Notes under the pieces: model-generated
Told to the model about the DNA's origin: nothing
The model's input: only the letters and a program-made list of their open reading frames with translations
Database searches by the model: none
Shown: piece by piece, positions 12,101 through 27,100 of the stretch
Layout: the number at the start of each line of letters is the position of its first letter
Numbering within the stretch: the stretch's first letter is position 1
Program-made: the position numbers and the translations under genes
DNA from: Archilochus colubris
Taxonomy: Eukaryota > Chordata > Aves > Apodiformes > Trochilidae
DNA: 64,000 bases
Direction of reading: 5' to 3'
Assembly: GCA_023079485.1 (NCBI GenBank)
Contig: CM041087.1
Coordinates: 34,046,017-34,110,016 of the forward strand

Positions 12101-15100
12101 CTTTAAGTGTACACAGTGGTGAAGTCAGTCATCACAGACAATGTGCTATTTTCCTAACTTTTATAGATTAGAACCATGTCAGTAACAGTGCAAAGCTGCA
12201 AATTTTCCAGGCATCTTCAAGTTTGTTTCCAAAGCTACTTTTGACTTCAGGGCATCTGGATATGTTTGCTGTAGTAGGGCACCACATTAGTTCAGCAGAT
12301 GAACAACAGGCCAAAGACAAGGAAATGGGACAGATCTAGAAGACAGCCACAGTCCCAGCTGCACACTCCTGCAAAACCTGATATGTTGTGGACATGGTTG
12401 GTTTACTGAATTTGATTCTGGACACTTACTAAGAGAAGCTACAATCCCTACAATATCCCTCTCCATGCTATGCAAGCTACTGATTCATCCTTAAGTAAAT
12501 CCCTATTGTGTACATAAATTTTTTATTCCTTTTCTGGTCACATCATTTATGCACTCCCTATGTCATTATTTCATCAATCCTGCTGAAAAATTTTAAATCA
12601 GCACTTCTGGCTATTAATATAATATGCTAAATTCTGTCCCTTCACCCTCATACATACAGATCCAACCTAACTGGCCAGATACTTACCTAGCACAAAGCCC
12701 TGCCCTACTCTGCATTACGCTTGACTAGAACAGAACTTACCTATTGTTCCATTCTGCAAGTGAAGTTTGCAAGCCACAGAATTTCATTATTATTAAAATA
12801 TTGTTGAAGAAGCTTCTGTTAAATGCTTGACAAATTAAAGTTCAGTGACAGAAGAAACAAAGCCAGGAATAAAGTCTAATTCTTCCTCCCTCTGCAGTCT
12901 TAGCTGGTGCGGTGACATCAGTTCACCATGACTAAGAGCTCAGTCACCATAGTAACTGCAGTTAAAAACTGAAGGGAAAAATCACTCTCCTCTTTTCAAA
13001 GAGAATATATAACATCTAATTGCTAAATTGCCTGTGCCTTCCAGAAGATGTAGCTTCAGAATTTGTCCTTGCTTAGCCAAGTGAAAACTCACTCCAGTAT
13101 TTCAGGGAAGGGCAATTCAGAGAACAGTTATTTTAAAATCACTTTGTGGTTTAATATATTTGGTGGGCCTCATACAAGATATTAAGTCAAGTGGCATCAC
13201 TGTGATATAGCATGTATAGGAAACAAATTATCTGTTAAACTTTCACTGATACATTCACAAAAAGACTCAGTTCTATACATAGGAGCATGTCCACAGGATA
13301 TACTCATATCTCATCACAGGGATGGAAAGGGTATCCTTAGGGATCTTTCTTTATTAGATTGTGAAGATCAATACAAAGTCAGGTTTTTGCCATGTAAAGG
13401 TAAGTACAGGATGAAATCCTTGATCTCTTCTGATAAAAACTGACTGTGCAATGCTACCTGACAAATTTCAGTGCAGCTGTTTCAGGGTGATCCTCAGACA
13501 AAGCAGTTCACTGTGGAAATGGCACCACATTTTCTGCACACCTGATATTAAAACCATGGTGCTGTCTGCACCCAGAAGTTGGTTTCAAGACAGAGACTCT
13601 CACTACACCAAACTGCTGAGCCTGGAGATGCTGAAGTTTTCTGCTGCCCTTGTGTCATAATTAGAGGCTTATTATGTCCCACAACTGAATTCCCTTCATG
13701 CACAGCTGGCTGTTTGATGTATGGATTATTTCTGCTTGTCCACCATAAGAAGTACCTAAGTAGTTTTTAGGTTAGTTCTCCAGTTGGTTGCATTCTGGGT
13801 TTGATTTTTATATTGCTATTAGTAATGAGACAGCAAGAAATTACTATCTTGACAAGAATTTCCCCTGACCTGTTCTCATTTTATATTGTAAATCATCTCC
13901 CCTGTATAAAAGAACAATTCTGATTGTCTGCTCTTAGATAGTAACAGAACTGCAGAAGTCTGTTCTCCCAACAGGATTTTAGGCTTTGAAGGATTCTACA
14001 ATATTCTTTGTTGACAAGTATCATTTGTAGCTCTGAGGGAATCTCTGTCCTGACTTTACCTTCTCAGGTCATCCTCATTTATACCAAACAACATCTGACA
14101 AGTGAAGCAAGAGAAGACATAGCCAGAAAGCTGCTAACAAAGATCTCATGCCAAAGCTGGTCCCCAGAACCATGAAGATTTTTAGTTCTCACACTGAAAC
14201 TGAGATAATTTAAACAATCTCAGCATGAAAAACTCAGAAACAATTCTTGGGACAACACCCGCTGCAAAAATTATATAGTCTTAGCTCTTAGCAAGAAATT
14301 GATTACCAGGGAATAAAAGGCAAATTGGATTTGAACTAATTAACCAAATAATGTCTTCCTAGGCTTTCCTGAATTATTCTACTGGAATTGTGAATCCAAG
14401 TTCAAAACAAGTTGTGGTCCTGTCAGTGCTAACAGAGACAAACTAAGTCCTTTTTTTTTTCCTCCCTTGGGCACACACATTCACATTCTCTAGTTGTTAA
14501 AAGAAAAGACATTTCCTGAAGGACACCATTCTGGAAAAAGGAAAGCCTTACTATACTTCAGAAGAATGTGTATATCATAGAATCACAGAATGGTTTGTCC
14601 ATCAGATCTGCCCCACAGATCACTTTTATCTCTGCATGACCCCTGGACTGTGCTGGCAAAACTCTGCCTGGCAGAGAGAACACCAAACCACATAAAGATG
14701 TGGGTAAGAATAACTCATAAAAAACTCCATTATTTTGAATCCAGTTCATTTCCTTAGTCTAGTTTATTTTATAGTTTCACAACAGCTGGAGGGAAAAAAG
14801 CAGAAGGAGCTGTTGCAGGACAAGCTTGAGCAGTAAGAGAATGGGGACTGTGTGAGCTGCCTGTGCTACCAAAAGGAATGCAGCCAACTTTCAAACATGG
14901 TCGTCCCTGTTTGTCTCAACACTCTGAATAAACAGGGACCTAAGAAAAAGATTGTTTTGATTCTGTTGCATCCTTCCATATGTGATTACTAACAGCTGCT
15001 GTAGAAGTTTGAATCATGGATTTCTACGAAGTAGAATCTAAAAAAGGACACGAAGTATTTCACAGTCACAAAACTAGTCATTCACTAGAAACCTGAGCTA

Positions 15101-18100
15101 GCTTATAACAAGAAACCTAAAAGGCAAACACTCTCATACAGCAGTACAAATACCTTTGTCACTGGGTTCCTTGTAAATCCCTTACTTGAGCAAAATCAGG
15201 CTTTTGTGACACATTCATGAAACTGTTAACAGATTTTCTGAGCAAGTATACCATAAAACTGTGCTACAAATGTACTATGACTAGTAAATAGTTGAAAAAC
15301 GTTTTTTTGCTGTACCTGCTTAGGTTATTTTCTACTTCATGAGAGGTATTTTGTATCAGTTGTAATACTTCTAGAAGTAAAAAACCTTTTATTTGCTTTT
15401 TTTTTTTTTTTTCCCAGATACACCTGCGCCTTGTATCAAGCTCTGATTTTATACCTGGCCTGATCAATTAAATCTTTCTCTTGCTGTGTAGGGACACAAA
15501 GCAGAAGCCTCTTTTACCATTTCCCATTTAGCACACATGATGTTATGTAAAACTTGTGACTGGGGAACATTTTTTTGCTTCCAGGGCAACTAGTATGTAT
15601 CCAGCCACACTCCACACAGTGGTAGTTTGAGACACAAACACATCTTGGTTCTGGGAGAGACCTGGCATGCAGGCTGGGGGGAAAACACTTTGCTCAACAG
15701 CTCAGCCTCGTCAATGCACATCAGCACTACAGTTTGCACAAAGATGAAAAATTTAGGACACAGAGACAAAATGTCTGCATTCTCACAGAACACAGAGAGT
15801 AAGAAATATATGCCAAATACAAAATACAGTGGAAAAAAAATCCCAAATAATCCAGTACCTAGTTTTATATATGTCATCCCTTTTTTTGAATAAGGATATT
15901 ATATTATTCTGAACTGTTTCTCATGAGGTCTGTTTGCAAATTAGTGCTAGCTTTCCCAGCCCATGGCTGACCTGTCCTTAAAGCAACACAAATGATGATG
16001 GCTCTTCCTGAGCCAGTAATGATGCCACTGCTTCACAGACAGTTGCCATAACTTCACTTTTGATTTTCTTGATTTTGCCCCAGTGACATAAATTTCCGCT
16101 GTGTACATGCCTTCAGACATTACCTTCATATCTATTTCTGTCCCATGGATCTGTTGAGCTACTGTTTTGATGATTCCAATGACAATATCCTGGAGACCTT
16201 CTCTTTCTGAATAGTAATGCAGAATGAGTCCCTTCCCTTTCTCTGCATCAGTGCATCTAAAGGAAGGGGCTCGCATACCCGGATAAATAGTAGCCAGGTG
16301 GTCATGCAAAGCATCCAGGTTCTGGAAGAAGAAATTAAAAACACGATCATAAGACATTCATTTTTTTCTGAAGAAAGTACATATCCTGTTTAATCTGAAC
16401 ATATCCTTTCTCCTACTGCTCTCACTCACAGTGCACTTGCCTTATTATTTGTAGGACTATCATCATAGCAGGCTTTTCAGGTTGCTTGTGATGCTTTTTC
16501 CATCTACCCTGGCAATATTTGGAAAATGAAGCGCACAAAAATCAGCACTACTAAAAATTAGTCCTAAAAATTCATACCTGTCTGCTGTATTTTGAAACAC
16601 TCCAATGATTAAAGACCTTGTGTTTGTTTCTCAATCCAGTATCTTGTCGACTTTCATGCCTTCCAAATTCTAGTCCCTACAACCTCATCTTCAGATGTGC
16701 ATTTGTTTAGGTGTCAGATGCAAATACACATCTGAATAGACATGAGTAATTTTCCTTATTTTCAAAGAAACATTCTAGTTCTGACATTTTCACAGTCAAC
16801 CCAGGTTTACAGGGGTTGGTAAATAAAGTTGGTAAACAACTGATCTCAAATACATGCTTTCTTTGAGAATAATTGAAAAAATCCATAGAATATGTAGAAT
16901 ATGTGACAGATGATGTAATAATGTTTCAGAAGAGGTTATTCAAGAAAGGGAAGCAGACTTCTATTTTTTCAGCTGATGTCATGGACATCTTATGTATTTA
17001 ACTTTAAATTATGATCAGAAAAATTGCTATCTGGAGACAAAAGGTGAATGATACAATGATAGGCATACATAATAGGGACATTAAAGAGATCAATGAGATC
17101 AAAATCACACTTAGTACAAAATGCTAGCTCTGGCTTTGATTATGAAGCAATCAACAAGGTTCTACTTTACTATTTACTGTATATTTAACACAGAACGAGC
17201 AACCTAAAGCCATTTCACAGGATAGTGCTGCAACCCACATAATTATTTATCTGTCCTGTAAAATTCATGCAGCTCCTTTACATAGTAAGCCCAGAAAATT
17301 ACTGCATATTTTAAATGTTGTTTTCCCTCTCCCCCAGATAACTGCTAGCACGAAGCTTTGGATTTTGTTTTTTTGACAGCACAAGGAGAGGTGAGGTGAA
17401 AATACTTCTAGAGTGCTGTCTGGGCCATTCTCCACCTTTCATGTGCATCTGTCTATCATTGACTTTGTGAACTTGATTTTATGTGAGCTGTGAAGAGCTG
17501 CAACAGCTGCTTCTTCTCCTGGGAGACCTTCATAGAAGTGAATTCTGTAGCCTGGAACTTCTTCCTTCAGTTTTTTAGTTTGTTTCAAATTCACATTTTT
17601 GTTGTTATATCAACACCTCCAAATTAAAACTTGAAGATGCAACAATGTGGAAGTCAATTAATTCCAGCTGTTAGTGGGCATTCAATTGCAAAAACCATAA
17701 TGCCTGAAGGAAAAATCTGTAAGATCTTTGCAGGGTTCAAGAAATTTAAATTGGAAGAGACTGCTTCAAAAGAATGAATGAGAAAAGATCTGGATAACCA
17801 ACTGGTTCCAAGGGAATGCCCCTCCTTTATTGGGTGCAGAACAGCTCTTTTGGTACACTTGCCTCAAAAACAGCTGGAATATATTAATCTTTTGGAAAAA
17901 AAAAACCTTTCAAGGAGATACATGGGAAAAGACAATAAACTACCAGTTACACAGTCATCAGCATCTGAAGAATTTCAAAATGAGTTTGTTATGGGATACA
18001 GCCAATGTCAAGGAGAGAATTTTTATAAAATGGTTGTCTAATTATTAGCATTTAATTCCAGCACAAGTGTTCCTAACAAATGGTAGTAGCTCCATTCTAC

Positions 18101-21100
18101 AAGATGACTTTGCCACCCCACCATCCCATTACTGACTTTGTCCAAGCAAGACCATAGGTGAGCCCATGTGATATGACCTTCAATCTTTAATCATTCAGTT
18201 ACAGACTTGCCCAGTATATATTGCAGCTGCTTTCCAGTCCTCAAGGTGTTTTTTCTTCCTATTCATACTGAGAATGAGGTAAGCAAAGAGCTTATTGTGT
18301 TGAGAACCTTGCTCCAACAGAGTCAAGAAGTGGGGGTGTGTTTCCAGACCAAGGAGCAGAAATAACTTTCAGATCCTGTCATTTAGGCATTGTCAGTGTC
18401 ATTCCCACTCCTATTTTTGGTTGTGTTTGATCCATAATAAACTGATACCACAGCTTCTGGAAGAACATATGTGTCTTTTTTTTTCTACTTTGGTCACCTG
18501 CTGTAGGCCAGGGGTGCAGTGAGGTACAGATAATAACAGGTTAGCTCCCTCCCTTAATCTCTGGCTCCTAAATTGCTCAGATGTATGTCAGGACCTTGTG
18601 CTGGGACCAGACACACCAATTCAGCAGTGATCAACTCCACTGTAAAACACCAAGGGATCTCCAAACAAGAACAAGAACAGGTGTTACTAAATCAGGCAGA
18701 TCCTGGCCTCTCGAAAAGCAAAAGAGCTATGATTGGCACATGAAATACAAACATGATGTTCAGCTCTGTGTGGTACAGAGCACTTGGAAACCTCTATAAA
18801 AGAGTAGTTAGTCCTCTGAAAATTATTGCTTGAACAACTAAGAAGCCATGTAAATGATTCCCTAAATGAGAGAACTAACCACCAGTGGACATAATATAAA
18901 AGCATGCTTTGGGTTTCTTAGGAGGCACCTGTTTTCATACTCCTTTTTGGCACAGTATCTTTCAATATGACTTTCAATTTTTCCAGGCCTGTGTTCTTCA
19001 TAGAAAGCATAAATATTACATTTAGTTGTGCTATCTTTATACTCTTTCATGAAATTTGAAGTACCTTTGTTTCATCTAGGAATAAACTACCTTTTCTCTG
19101 AGATATTATGGGAAACAGAGTATAAATATAAGATTTATTTTCACATGCTTTAAAAAGCTGCAGCCCTCCAATGTTTTTTATATCTTAGACTCAGTACCAA
19201 TTTCAAAAATTGTGTTTCAGAACTGCATAATGCATTCCAAGTATTTGACAAGAGTTCAGCACATTAAGACCAATCTGAACTTCTTTTTTTGCAATAGGTA
19301 TGAAAATTAGTTTCCTGACCTAATCTGACTGCTGGAAGACACAAAAATAATAAATCATGGATAATGTTAATTTGCCATCAAAATAAAAAACTAGAAAGTA
19401 CACTTGTGGCACAGCTATTAATATATTAATCCTGTTCAAAATTTACAGATGTACATACTGGCCAATGTTTTCTGTTAACACTGAAATTCAAACACAGCAA
19501 CTTAAAATACTGCCATTAGAAGAATATAAATGTAAGTTTTTCAAGCTTTTACAGATGTTTGTTGTACACTACAAAGACGTCAACTCTTTTCATCATAACA
19601 CACAGTAAGGAATGAAAAGAGAAGTATACTCTGGAAAAGGGGATGAGGGAAAGGAATAGGGAAGGACTGGCTCATCCATGTGTACCCAAAGTGGTGGATC
19701 AACAGGTCAGCTACACTTTTTTTTTTTTTTCCTTCTCAACCTTAACCTTAATTCTTGCTCAGCCCTAACCACAGATTCAGTACCTGAGTCCTCTATAAAA
19801 ATTAGGCTTCTCTGAAGGTTTGCTTTGAGGTTGGTCTGAGAATGAAACTATGAAATATAAATGATGTCACATCCCATAGATAATGGTACGGGGATCACAC
19901 ATGCTATGCACACACCCTGTCTGTCCACCCAGCAATTACAGTCCATAGGATTTGTACAAGAAGTCTGGGTTGAGTGCATCTAGGATGCTCTGGAAGGATC
20001 CAGTTTCGGGGTAGGTAAGGAGACACAGACGATATTCTAGTAATCCAGCAAACTGCACTCTGCTGCTTTCACTTATTGCTGGAGAGATTTTAAGGAAGCA
20101 GATGACATGAGGATGCTAAATCTCCAATTAAAATCACTAGAGATTTGACACTCGTTTTTTTGCTAGTTTCCCATGAAATCTTAAATCAGTTCAGCATTTT
20201 TAAACTCATCACAGAACACAGTTCTCCCCAAGAGTGATATTTATCACAAACCCTAAATACAAAGGTATTTTTAGATGTGAAAAATTTTCAGGTGACATAA
20301 TGGAAAGTTAAGCTTTTCTACACTTAGAAGTTACACTTTAGAGAAGTCATTACATTTCTTCTGTGCTATTATGCTATTGAGCAATTGCTTTCATCTTGTT
20401 TGGTTTTTTTCTTTTTTTACAGTGCATTTTCACAGTGTTCTGCAGTTGGGAAAGCACTAAAATTCTCTTAAACACTTCTCTCCCACCCTCATGGATTAAT
20501 TATTATGTCTTAGAGATAAGCTGTGTTTGAACCCTAGTTCTGTACATAATGTATCTATAATTAGTCAAGGAGAACTTAGGAGAAGAAATATCCTACAACT
20601 CTGGAGATCACATTTTCTGTTAATATAAACAAGGTAAGCCTTTTTACTTAGCACACATAGACGATCTGAATTTGTGGGACTTTTGTGCTTCTCTTGTACT
20701 TCATACTTTTGTGATGTATGAAAACTCCTATTCAAAATTTTTCTTTGGAATTTTAAATGAGATTTCAGATTTATGAATGCCTATGTAGCTCCAACTTACC
20801 TGCCTTCTCATTCGTTTTTTATGAAATTGAATAGTTTGACGTTCAAGATGCTATGGGAAAATTTTTACCCTGTCAGGAAACTGAGAAAAGAAAAACAATG
20901 CCAAAAGTGGAGAGCTATGGAAAGTGCTATACAGTACAAATACCAAGAAAAAAAATATTCAGATGCCTCTCCAAACATAACTGGGAGTTTATACAGCACA
21001 ACCCCTGTCACCAAATCTCAGTCTAATCTGTTGAACAGACCATACCTCTGTCTGGTATCTGAAATAACTCAGCACAAAATTCTTACCTGCAAAAACTCTC

Positions 21101-24100
21101 TGACATTTGAGCCCAAGACACGTAGAATTGTATCATAACCTGATTCTTGACAAAACACAAAAAACATCTTCCCAAACATCTGAAGAATTTCCCCAGCATT
21201 TAGATCTATTTAGAAGAAGAGAACATGATTCAGTTTAAACACTGCATTTGACACACTTTGCTTACTACACTAGGCTAGCATTCATGAATGAGAAAGACAA
21301 TGGCTAAACTCTACCTGGATCCAGTAGGTCAAGAATATGAGAAAAACCATCAGCATCCACATGGCAAATAATGATTTTTCAACACAGGAATTTTACTAAA
21401 ACTTACCAATTACCATTATGGTTTTGTGACATTTTGCATTTCCTGCATGTATAACATAGATTTTAATACAGACAAGACATCACTACTTGAAAATAAAGGA
21501 ACTTAGTTGTTAGTATTGCTTGCCTCAGAGGAGTTACTTCTGGTTTACACTATCATGAAACCACATCAGCTGCTTCAATTCAACATCACTACAGTCATCA
21601 CAGTCTTATGGGTCCATTGGCTAATTACAGATTCTGAACAAGTTCCTAAAGCACTTGGGTCTGCAGATACAATGATGCTGATGGGCATAACTGCCTTTGA
21701 AATTAAAGAGCTGAAGTAATTAAAAATAAATGACACCCAAACCAATGGCAGATATTAATTAAGATATGCCCATCTCACAAACAAATCTACAGCTCAGCAT
21801 GCTTGTACAGTAGAGATCAAGGATTCCTTCATAGGCTGCTCTTGCAGCAGTGGTTGAAACCTGGGTGTATTGACAAGGTAGCTACAGCAGTTTGGTTGAG
21901 CGCCTCTAACACTGACCATACTCTGTGGATGAGGTATATTACTGCCATTTAAGATGTACCTATGACTTGGAATACTTCGGAAGTGATAAAAATCACGTGA
22001 AGGAACACAAGCAATAGCAACATCTTAGATAAATAAAAAAAATTTAAATCCTTTCTTCTGAGTTTTTAAAAAATTTCTCACTTTGATCAACATCTTGTTT
22101 TCACTTCCTCTGTGCTAAATCCTATTTCTCTGTGCTACACAATTTTTGCCAAGGTCTTTATCTTTTATGTTATTAACGGGCAAAGAAAATACCTCTTTTA
22201 CTTACTAAGAACCTTGCTCGCAGCTGCAACCAAATCATAGGTTTTGGAATCATCATAAATTATTCTGACAAGAAATTGTCCTTCTTCATCCAGCTGTGCC
22301 TCCTTCCTAAAAAGAAAATAGAACACAATCTTTTTATTGAAGAAGAAGCACCATATCAGTAAATTATTATATATTGTTTGGTATTAGTTTTTACATAAAA
22401 TAAGTTTGTACCTTCTATCTTTAAGGAATTACTTAAAATAGAAAATTAGAAATAATTTTTTCCCCTCTCTACTTAAGATATAATACAAAAATTTCAGACC
22501 ATGCGTGTTCTGATAACAGTAATAATGTGTGAGAAAAGAAATTCTGTTTTTCAGAAGAGTGATTCACAAAGAAATTGCTGAACTAATAACAACAGCATTT
22601 GCATTTTAAAATAGGTGGATATCCAAAAATCCATCCCTAGAAGGAAAAAGGACAAAACTGGCTGCAAAGGTTTTCTTGGAGACTCAAAAAGACAAAGGAC
22701 AATATTATATTTCTTAAATAATTATTATTATAATTATTTATTCATTACTTGGAGAAACAGTATATTTATAAATGAGCAAGCAGAAATGGTATGCATATAT
22801 GCAGACCCTTATTTTCCTATTCCAAATTAGTACTTTTGTTGCTCTTCCTCAGCCACTCTCTGAAAACTTTAGTTCAGGATATCAAGTCTCACTGATTTCT
22901 GAAAACAGCTCCCACATATTCCTTCTTTTTCTAAGCAGGAGAGCTGAAGTTACCAGTGGGAAATGTCACCTTGAAGCATACAAGGTCAGTCAGAGATAAG
23001 AAGGTAGAGGTTACATTTCCTAAGAACTGAAATGAAATGAATATGAGACAAGAAAGCCATCTCAGTTCTTTGATTCTCACAACATTATCTGTAACTGAAA
23101 GGCAGAGTCAGCTTGGAGGGAAGTTTGCAGAGGATGAAAAAACTTTCCCACAGCCCTGATACATACTGTGCTTTCTTTTAGCCCCTCTGATCTCAGCCAA
23201 ACCACAAAGGATAACACACACATGTGGAAAAGGAATGAACATCCTCAAAAATACTGCATACTTGCACAATCCAGTAGATGCAGCTTTTGTGTATGAGAAT
23301 TTTCTGTTAAAAATTGACCCAGTGGCAACTCTTTCACCGCTTCTTACATTTCTTTCCAGTTACATTGACCGAAACTTTTCCTGTTTCCTTCTCTGTACCA
23401 AGCCATGTTTCCTTTTTTTCTTATTCTAATTGTCTTTACTAAAAGTTTCTTTCCATGCTTGCAGTTTCTCTGAGCCATTACTTTTTAAAATCACCATTAG
23501 TTATTTCAATGCCTATTCCACTTTTATCGTTTTGGCTATTTTGTTTTTCTCCAGCTTTCTCTAGATATTTGGATTATTTCTCTGTAGCCTTGATGTATTT
23601 CCCATTAAAATACCCGTATAAATGAAGGTAAAATAGTTCAATTAGAAATCACTTCCATATTCCTTGGGTATAATTTTCTGGGCTGAAACTCACAGTTCTA
23701 AGGCTTCTCTCTCCCTCATTATTAGCAGTCTCACTGAGAAGTCCAGCAACAAAAGGACCCAGTGTTTGTACTGCAGGCTAATACTCCAAAACAAGAAGTA
23801 ATGTGCTTTTATTTTTATTTTAGAGGGAGAGAGAAAAATATACTTAAAAGAACGCAATCTAACAAAACCCAATCTCATTTGGGGAAAATTTTCTAGAAAA
23901 TTTGTCCAATTAAATATTAACTCATGCAGGAGATTAAACTGTTCATTGAAAACCATGTGGGCAAAAATAAAAATCTCTTTGCTTATCCTATAAACATGAC
24001 AAATCCCATGAAAATGTCTGATCTAAACCTGTGTAAAAAGACAGTTTTTTTAAAGCCTGTGCTTGAAAATCAGTAAATTCCAGAACTTTTTGTTTCCAAT

Positions 24101-27100
24101 TACTTCTCCATACTTCTGTTGAGCTGGTACATCTCAATCATTTAGCTAGATGCTGTCCTGAAATGTAGCTCAGTTAGAAAGTTGCTTTTCAGCTGGATGT
24201 ATTTCCTTGTGTGCTTCATCACCTGCTCACAGAAGTTGTTGTGTACACAGGGAAAGGTGTAGCCAGACAGGGCCTGAGGACAGGACAGGTTTGGTGAAGT
24301 CACTCCCTTCAGTGAGCTGGGTCTGCAGCTTCTAAATCCTTTCTGCCTCCCTCAGTAATCTGAAAGTCATTCTTTTTGAAATATTTAACCTTATGACTAC
24401 CTGTGATGGTGAAATGTTGCTGTAAGCTTATCCAAAACTGACAATGCCATGTGAAAACACTCTTATTTTTACAAAGGCACTTGTCCTTCAGCAGGTCTAC
24501 AAAACTAAAGGTCCCTCTAATAAACTTGCTTCAGACAGCCTAGCATCACAGCTACCCACACCAGAGAGGCTGACCATGGTGTGATCACCAGCAGTCTAGA
24601 GGACAAAGGCATTGAAATATTCATTCAGGTGAATGGGCAATTCTTAAGTTGTTTCCTTATGGCTGCTGTTTTCTCAGCTAATGACCTGATCCCTGCCTGA
24701 TCCATCAAAACTGCCTGCATATACACTAATGAAAGTTCTACACAAGAGTGAGATGAAATATATCATGGTACTGTGAAAACCGTAATAACCAGTGTTAAAA
24801 GTGAGGCTGCTTTGTCAGCTTTGAGGAGCTGTTGTGGCTGTCTGCTCATCAAAGTAATTTCTCTGGTGTGACAGAGCTGGTTTTGACTCCATAATCTTGG
24901 AGTACCACATATGAAAATAAATCTGCCTGTGTGCAGCAACAAGGTATGGCTACAAACCTGAGTATGTGAACTATGAATGAACAGAAAGCTGCAACTGTGT
25001 TCATCTGAACAGGTTCCCTCTCCTGGCTGACAGCTGGCATTAGAACTGCAATATAACACGGCATCCTTAGATATAAGGAATTTACATTTGGCTGACCATG
25101 TTTCATAGAAAATGTCATGTTCCACAGCTGCATGAAAAACTGTGGCATGCATTTCCCTTGCAAGGGTGGGCTTCAGTCTTCATGCCCAGTTTTTAATCAG
25201 ACAAAATTATGGGAGCAAATTAGCATAGCTATGTTTTCCATAGAGCAGTGTTTGATCACAAAGGCATTAATAGCAATAACATGCTGGTGGCTTTCATAAG
25301 GGCTTGACTGGAAATAAGCCAAAAACAACATGATCTGGCAAATTCCTAAGCCCTGGTTAATTCTTCACTGAAGCAGCAGCACAACAGTAGCTAACTCCCT
25401 TGCCTTCAAAAAACTGCCTAAGTCATATACAACAAAATTTACAATTAATGCCTCATTTATATTTCTAGAGACAAAACAAGAATGTGCCTTGCTACCAAGT
25501 AAGTTTTTTTTTTTTAAATCCATGGTTTTAATGCTCTTGCCCAAACTGGCTCCTGTTGCCAGCACACGGGATGTGATATCTCATGGTTCAAAACTTACAT
25601 CCTATGTTACACTGGTCTGGCATTGCTTTTTATTTACTCTAGACTAATTGTGAATGATTACAGAGAGCCCTTCAGATTCTGGGAAACAAAGGTTCCAGTC
25701 TGGACTTTTTGTAAAATGCCTTTGTTTTCCTCTAGAATGTTTATATTATCCAGGTTAATGTGAGGAAGTTTACTTGGGAAAAAAACAGCTTTAGCCATTG
25801 CACCATGGAAAATAACAGCTTCATAGCTGTCCATACTTTATGTAAAGGTTTGACCTTGAATCAGTGGGAAAATTCTTATTGAGTAGATCAAAGCAGGATC
25901 AAGTTTTAAAGCAGCCTTTCCTCCATCAGCCAAGCTAATACTTCCTAAAATGCTGCTGGTGTAGCAGCACAGAATAGTGTTACAGGTGATACTATGTGTG
26001 TACAATGGGCCCTTTGAAAATCTTTCCTATTGTGAAAGTAGTTTAGTATTTGAAAATACACTATTAATGCTCAAAGGTAATGTTAATAATTCACAGAGAC
26101 AGAGGAAAAGTTAAGTGTGAATGACCAGTCTGACAAAAAGCATTTTTTAAATCAGAACAATCTTGCACTGCAGATTTTAAATCCCAGGTTGCACACATCT
26201 TTATTTCACACAGAGGAAATCTTTCCTCTGTTTTGATGCAGTAAGGATTTCTTATGCTATCTTTAGAGATTTTACAGGCAACACAGTTGGACAAGATGCC
26301 ACAGGAGGCTACTTATACAGCCCATTCTGCAGAAAGTGGATTTTAATATAGTTTTGCAGTCATGTGATAGCACTTATAAAGAACTCAAATAAATAATAAT
26401 CAAGTAGGATGTTGTAAGAACATTTTTATTCCTGTGAAGTATCACTTTTTATCCTGTCTCTGAAGTCTATAATTTATTTTTTTTTAATCTTACAGAAAAA
26501 GATCCATTCCCATTACAGAACTTTACATTAAGTAAATATCAATGAAATGTAATGGATGCAAACAGGAAAAGGCTGCATGGAACAGTTGTTTTGTATGCTG
26601 AAGATGCACAGGGTTCTCTGTGATACAACATTATTGTTATTTTTCAGAAGCTGCTTGTGTCATTTTAACATGCCATCTACTTGTCCCAAAAGTACACTTG
26701 GGACACTTCCTACTAAATCTCCATCCCAAAGTGCCTGCTCTGGGTGTGTCACCTTGAACACACCACAACAACAGCTATTTCCAAGATCACCTCTAGGACT
26801 TCTCCCATGATAGGCATTGTTTCTGTTGGGATTGTTGCCACCATTGTGCTTAGCTATTCTTGGTGTACCAAGGATGGAAAATGTGCTGGTTCAATTGAAG
26901 AGTCCAGTCAAAACAATCTTAATGACAAAATAACACTACTGCACGTAGAATCAAAGCATGGCTCTGATCTCACTGATAGGAGCACGTCAAAATCAATGCC
27001 ATTCCTAGTTCAACACTATTAAGCAGAATGATGTGTGTCAGAACTAAAAATGGGATCAGTGAAACCAGAATCGCCGGCTTTGCCTCTCTTTAACATTAAA

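Larger units (their letters stand above)
6826..16123 (-). other. GUCY1B1: GUCY1B1 intron 5, host of two CR1 insertions
   Basis: Intron of 9298 bases between the heme-binding exon 5 and exon 6. About a third of it is CR1: copies at about 7985-9736 and 10742-12025, both antisense to the gene, and a short CR1-end remnant near 14574. Apart from a dense group of TGAC/TCA motifs near 12905-12965, the remainder is unremarkable AT-rich sequence. Confidence 0.85.

Noticed and set aside
26556..27022. Plus-strand frames in intron 2 (84 and 92 codons), one with a hydrophobic stretch
   Set aside because: A short hydrophobic run ([10 protein letters not shown]) alone is not evidence of a membrane protein. 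No family likeness or supporting context.
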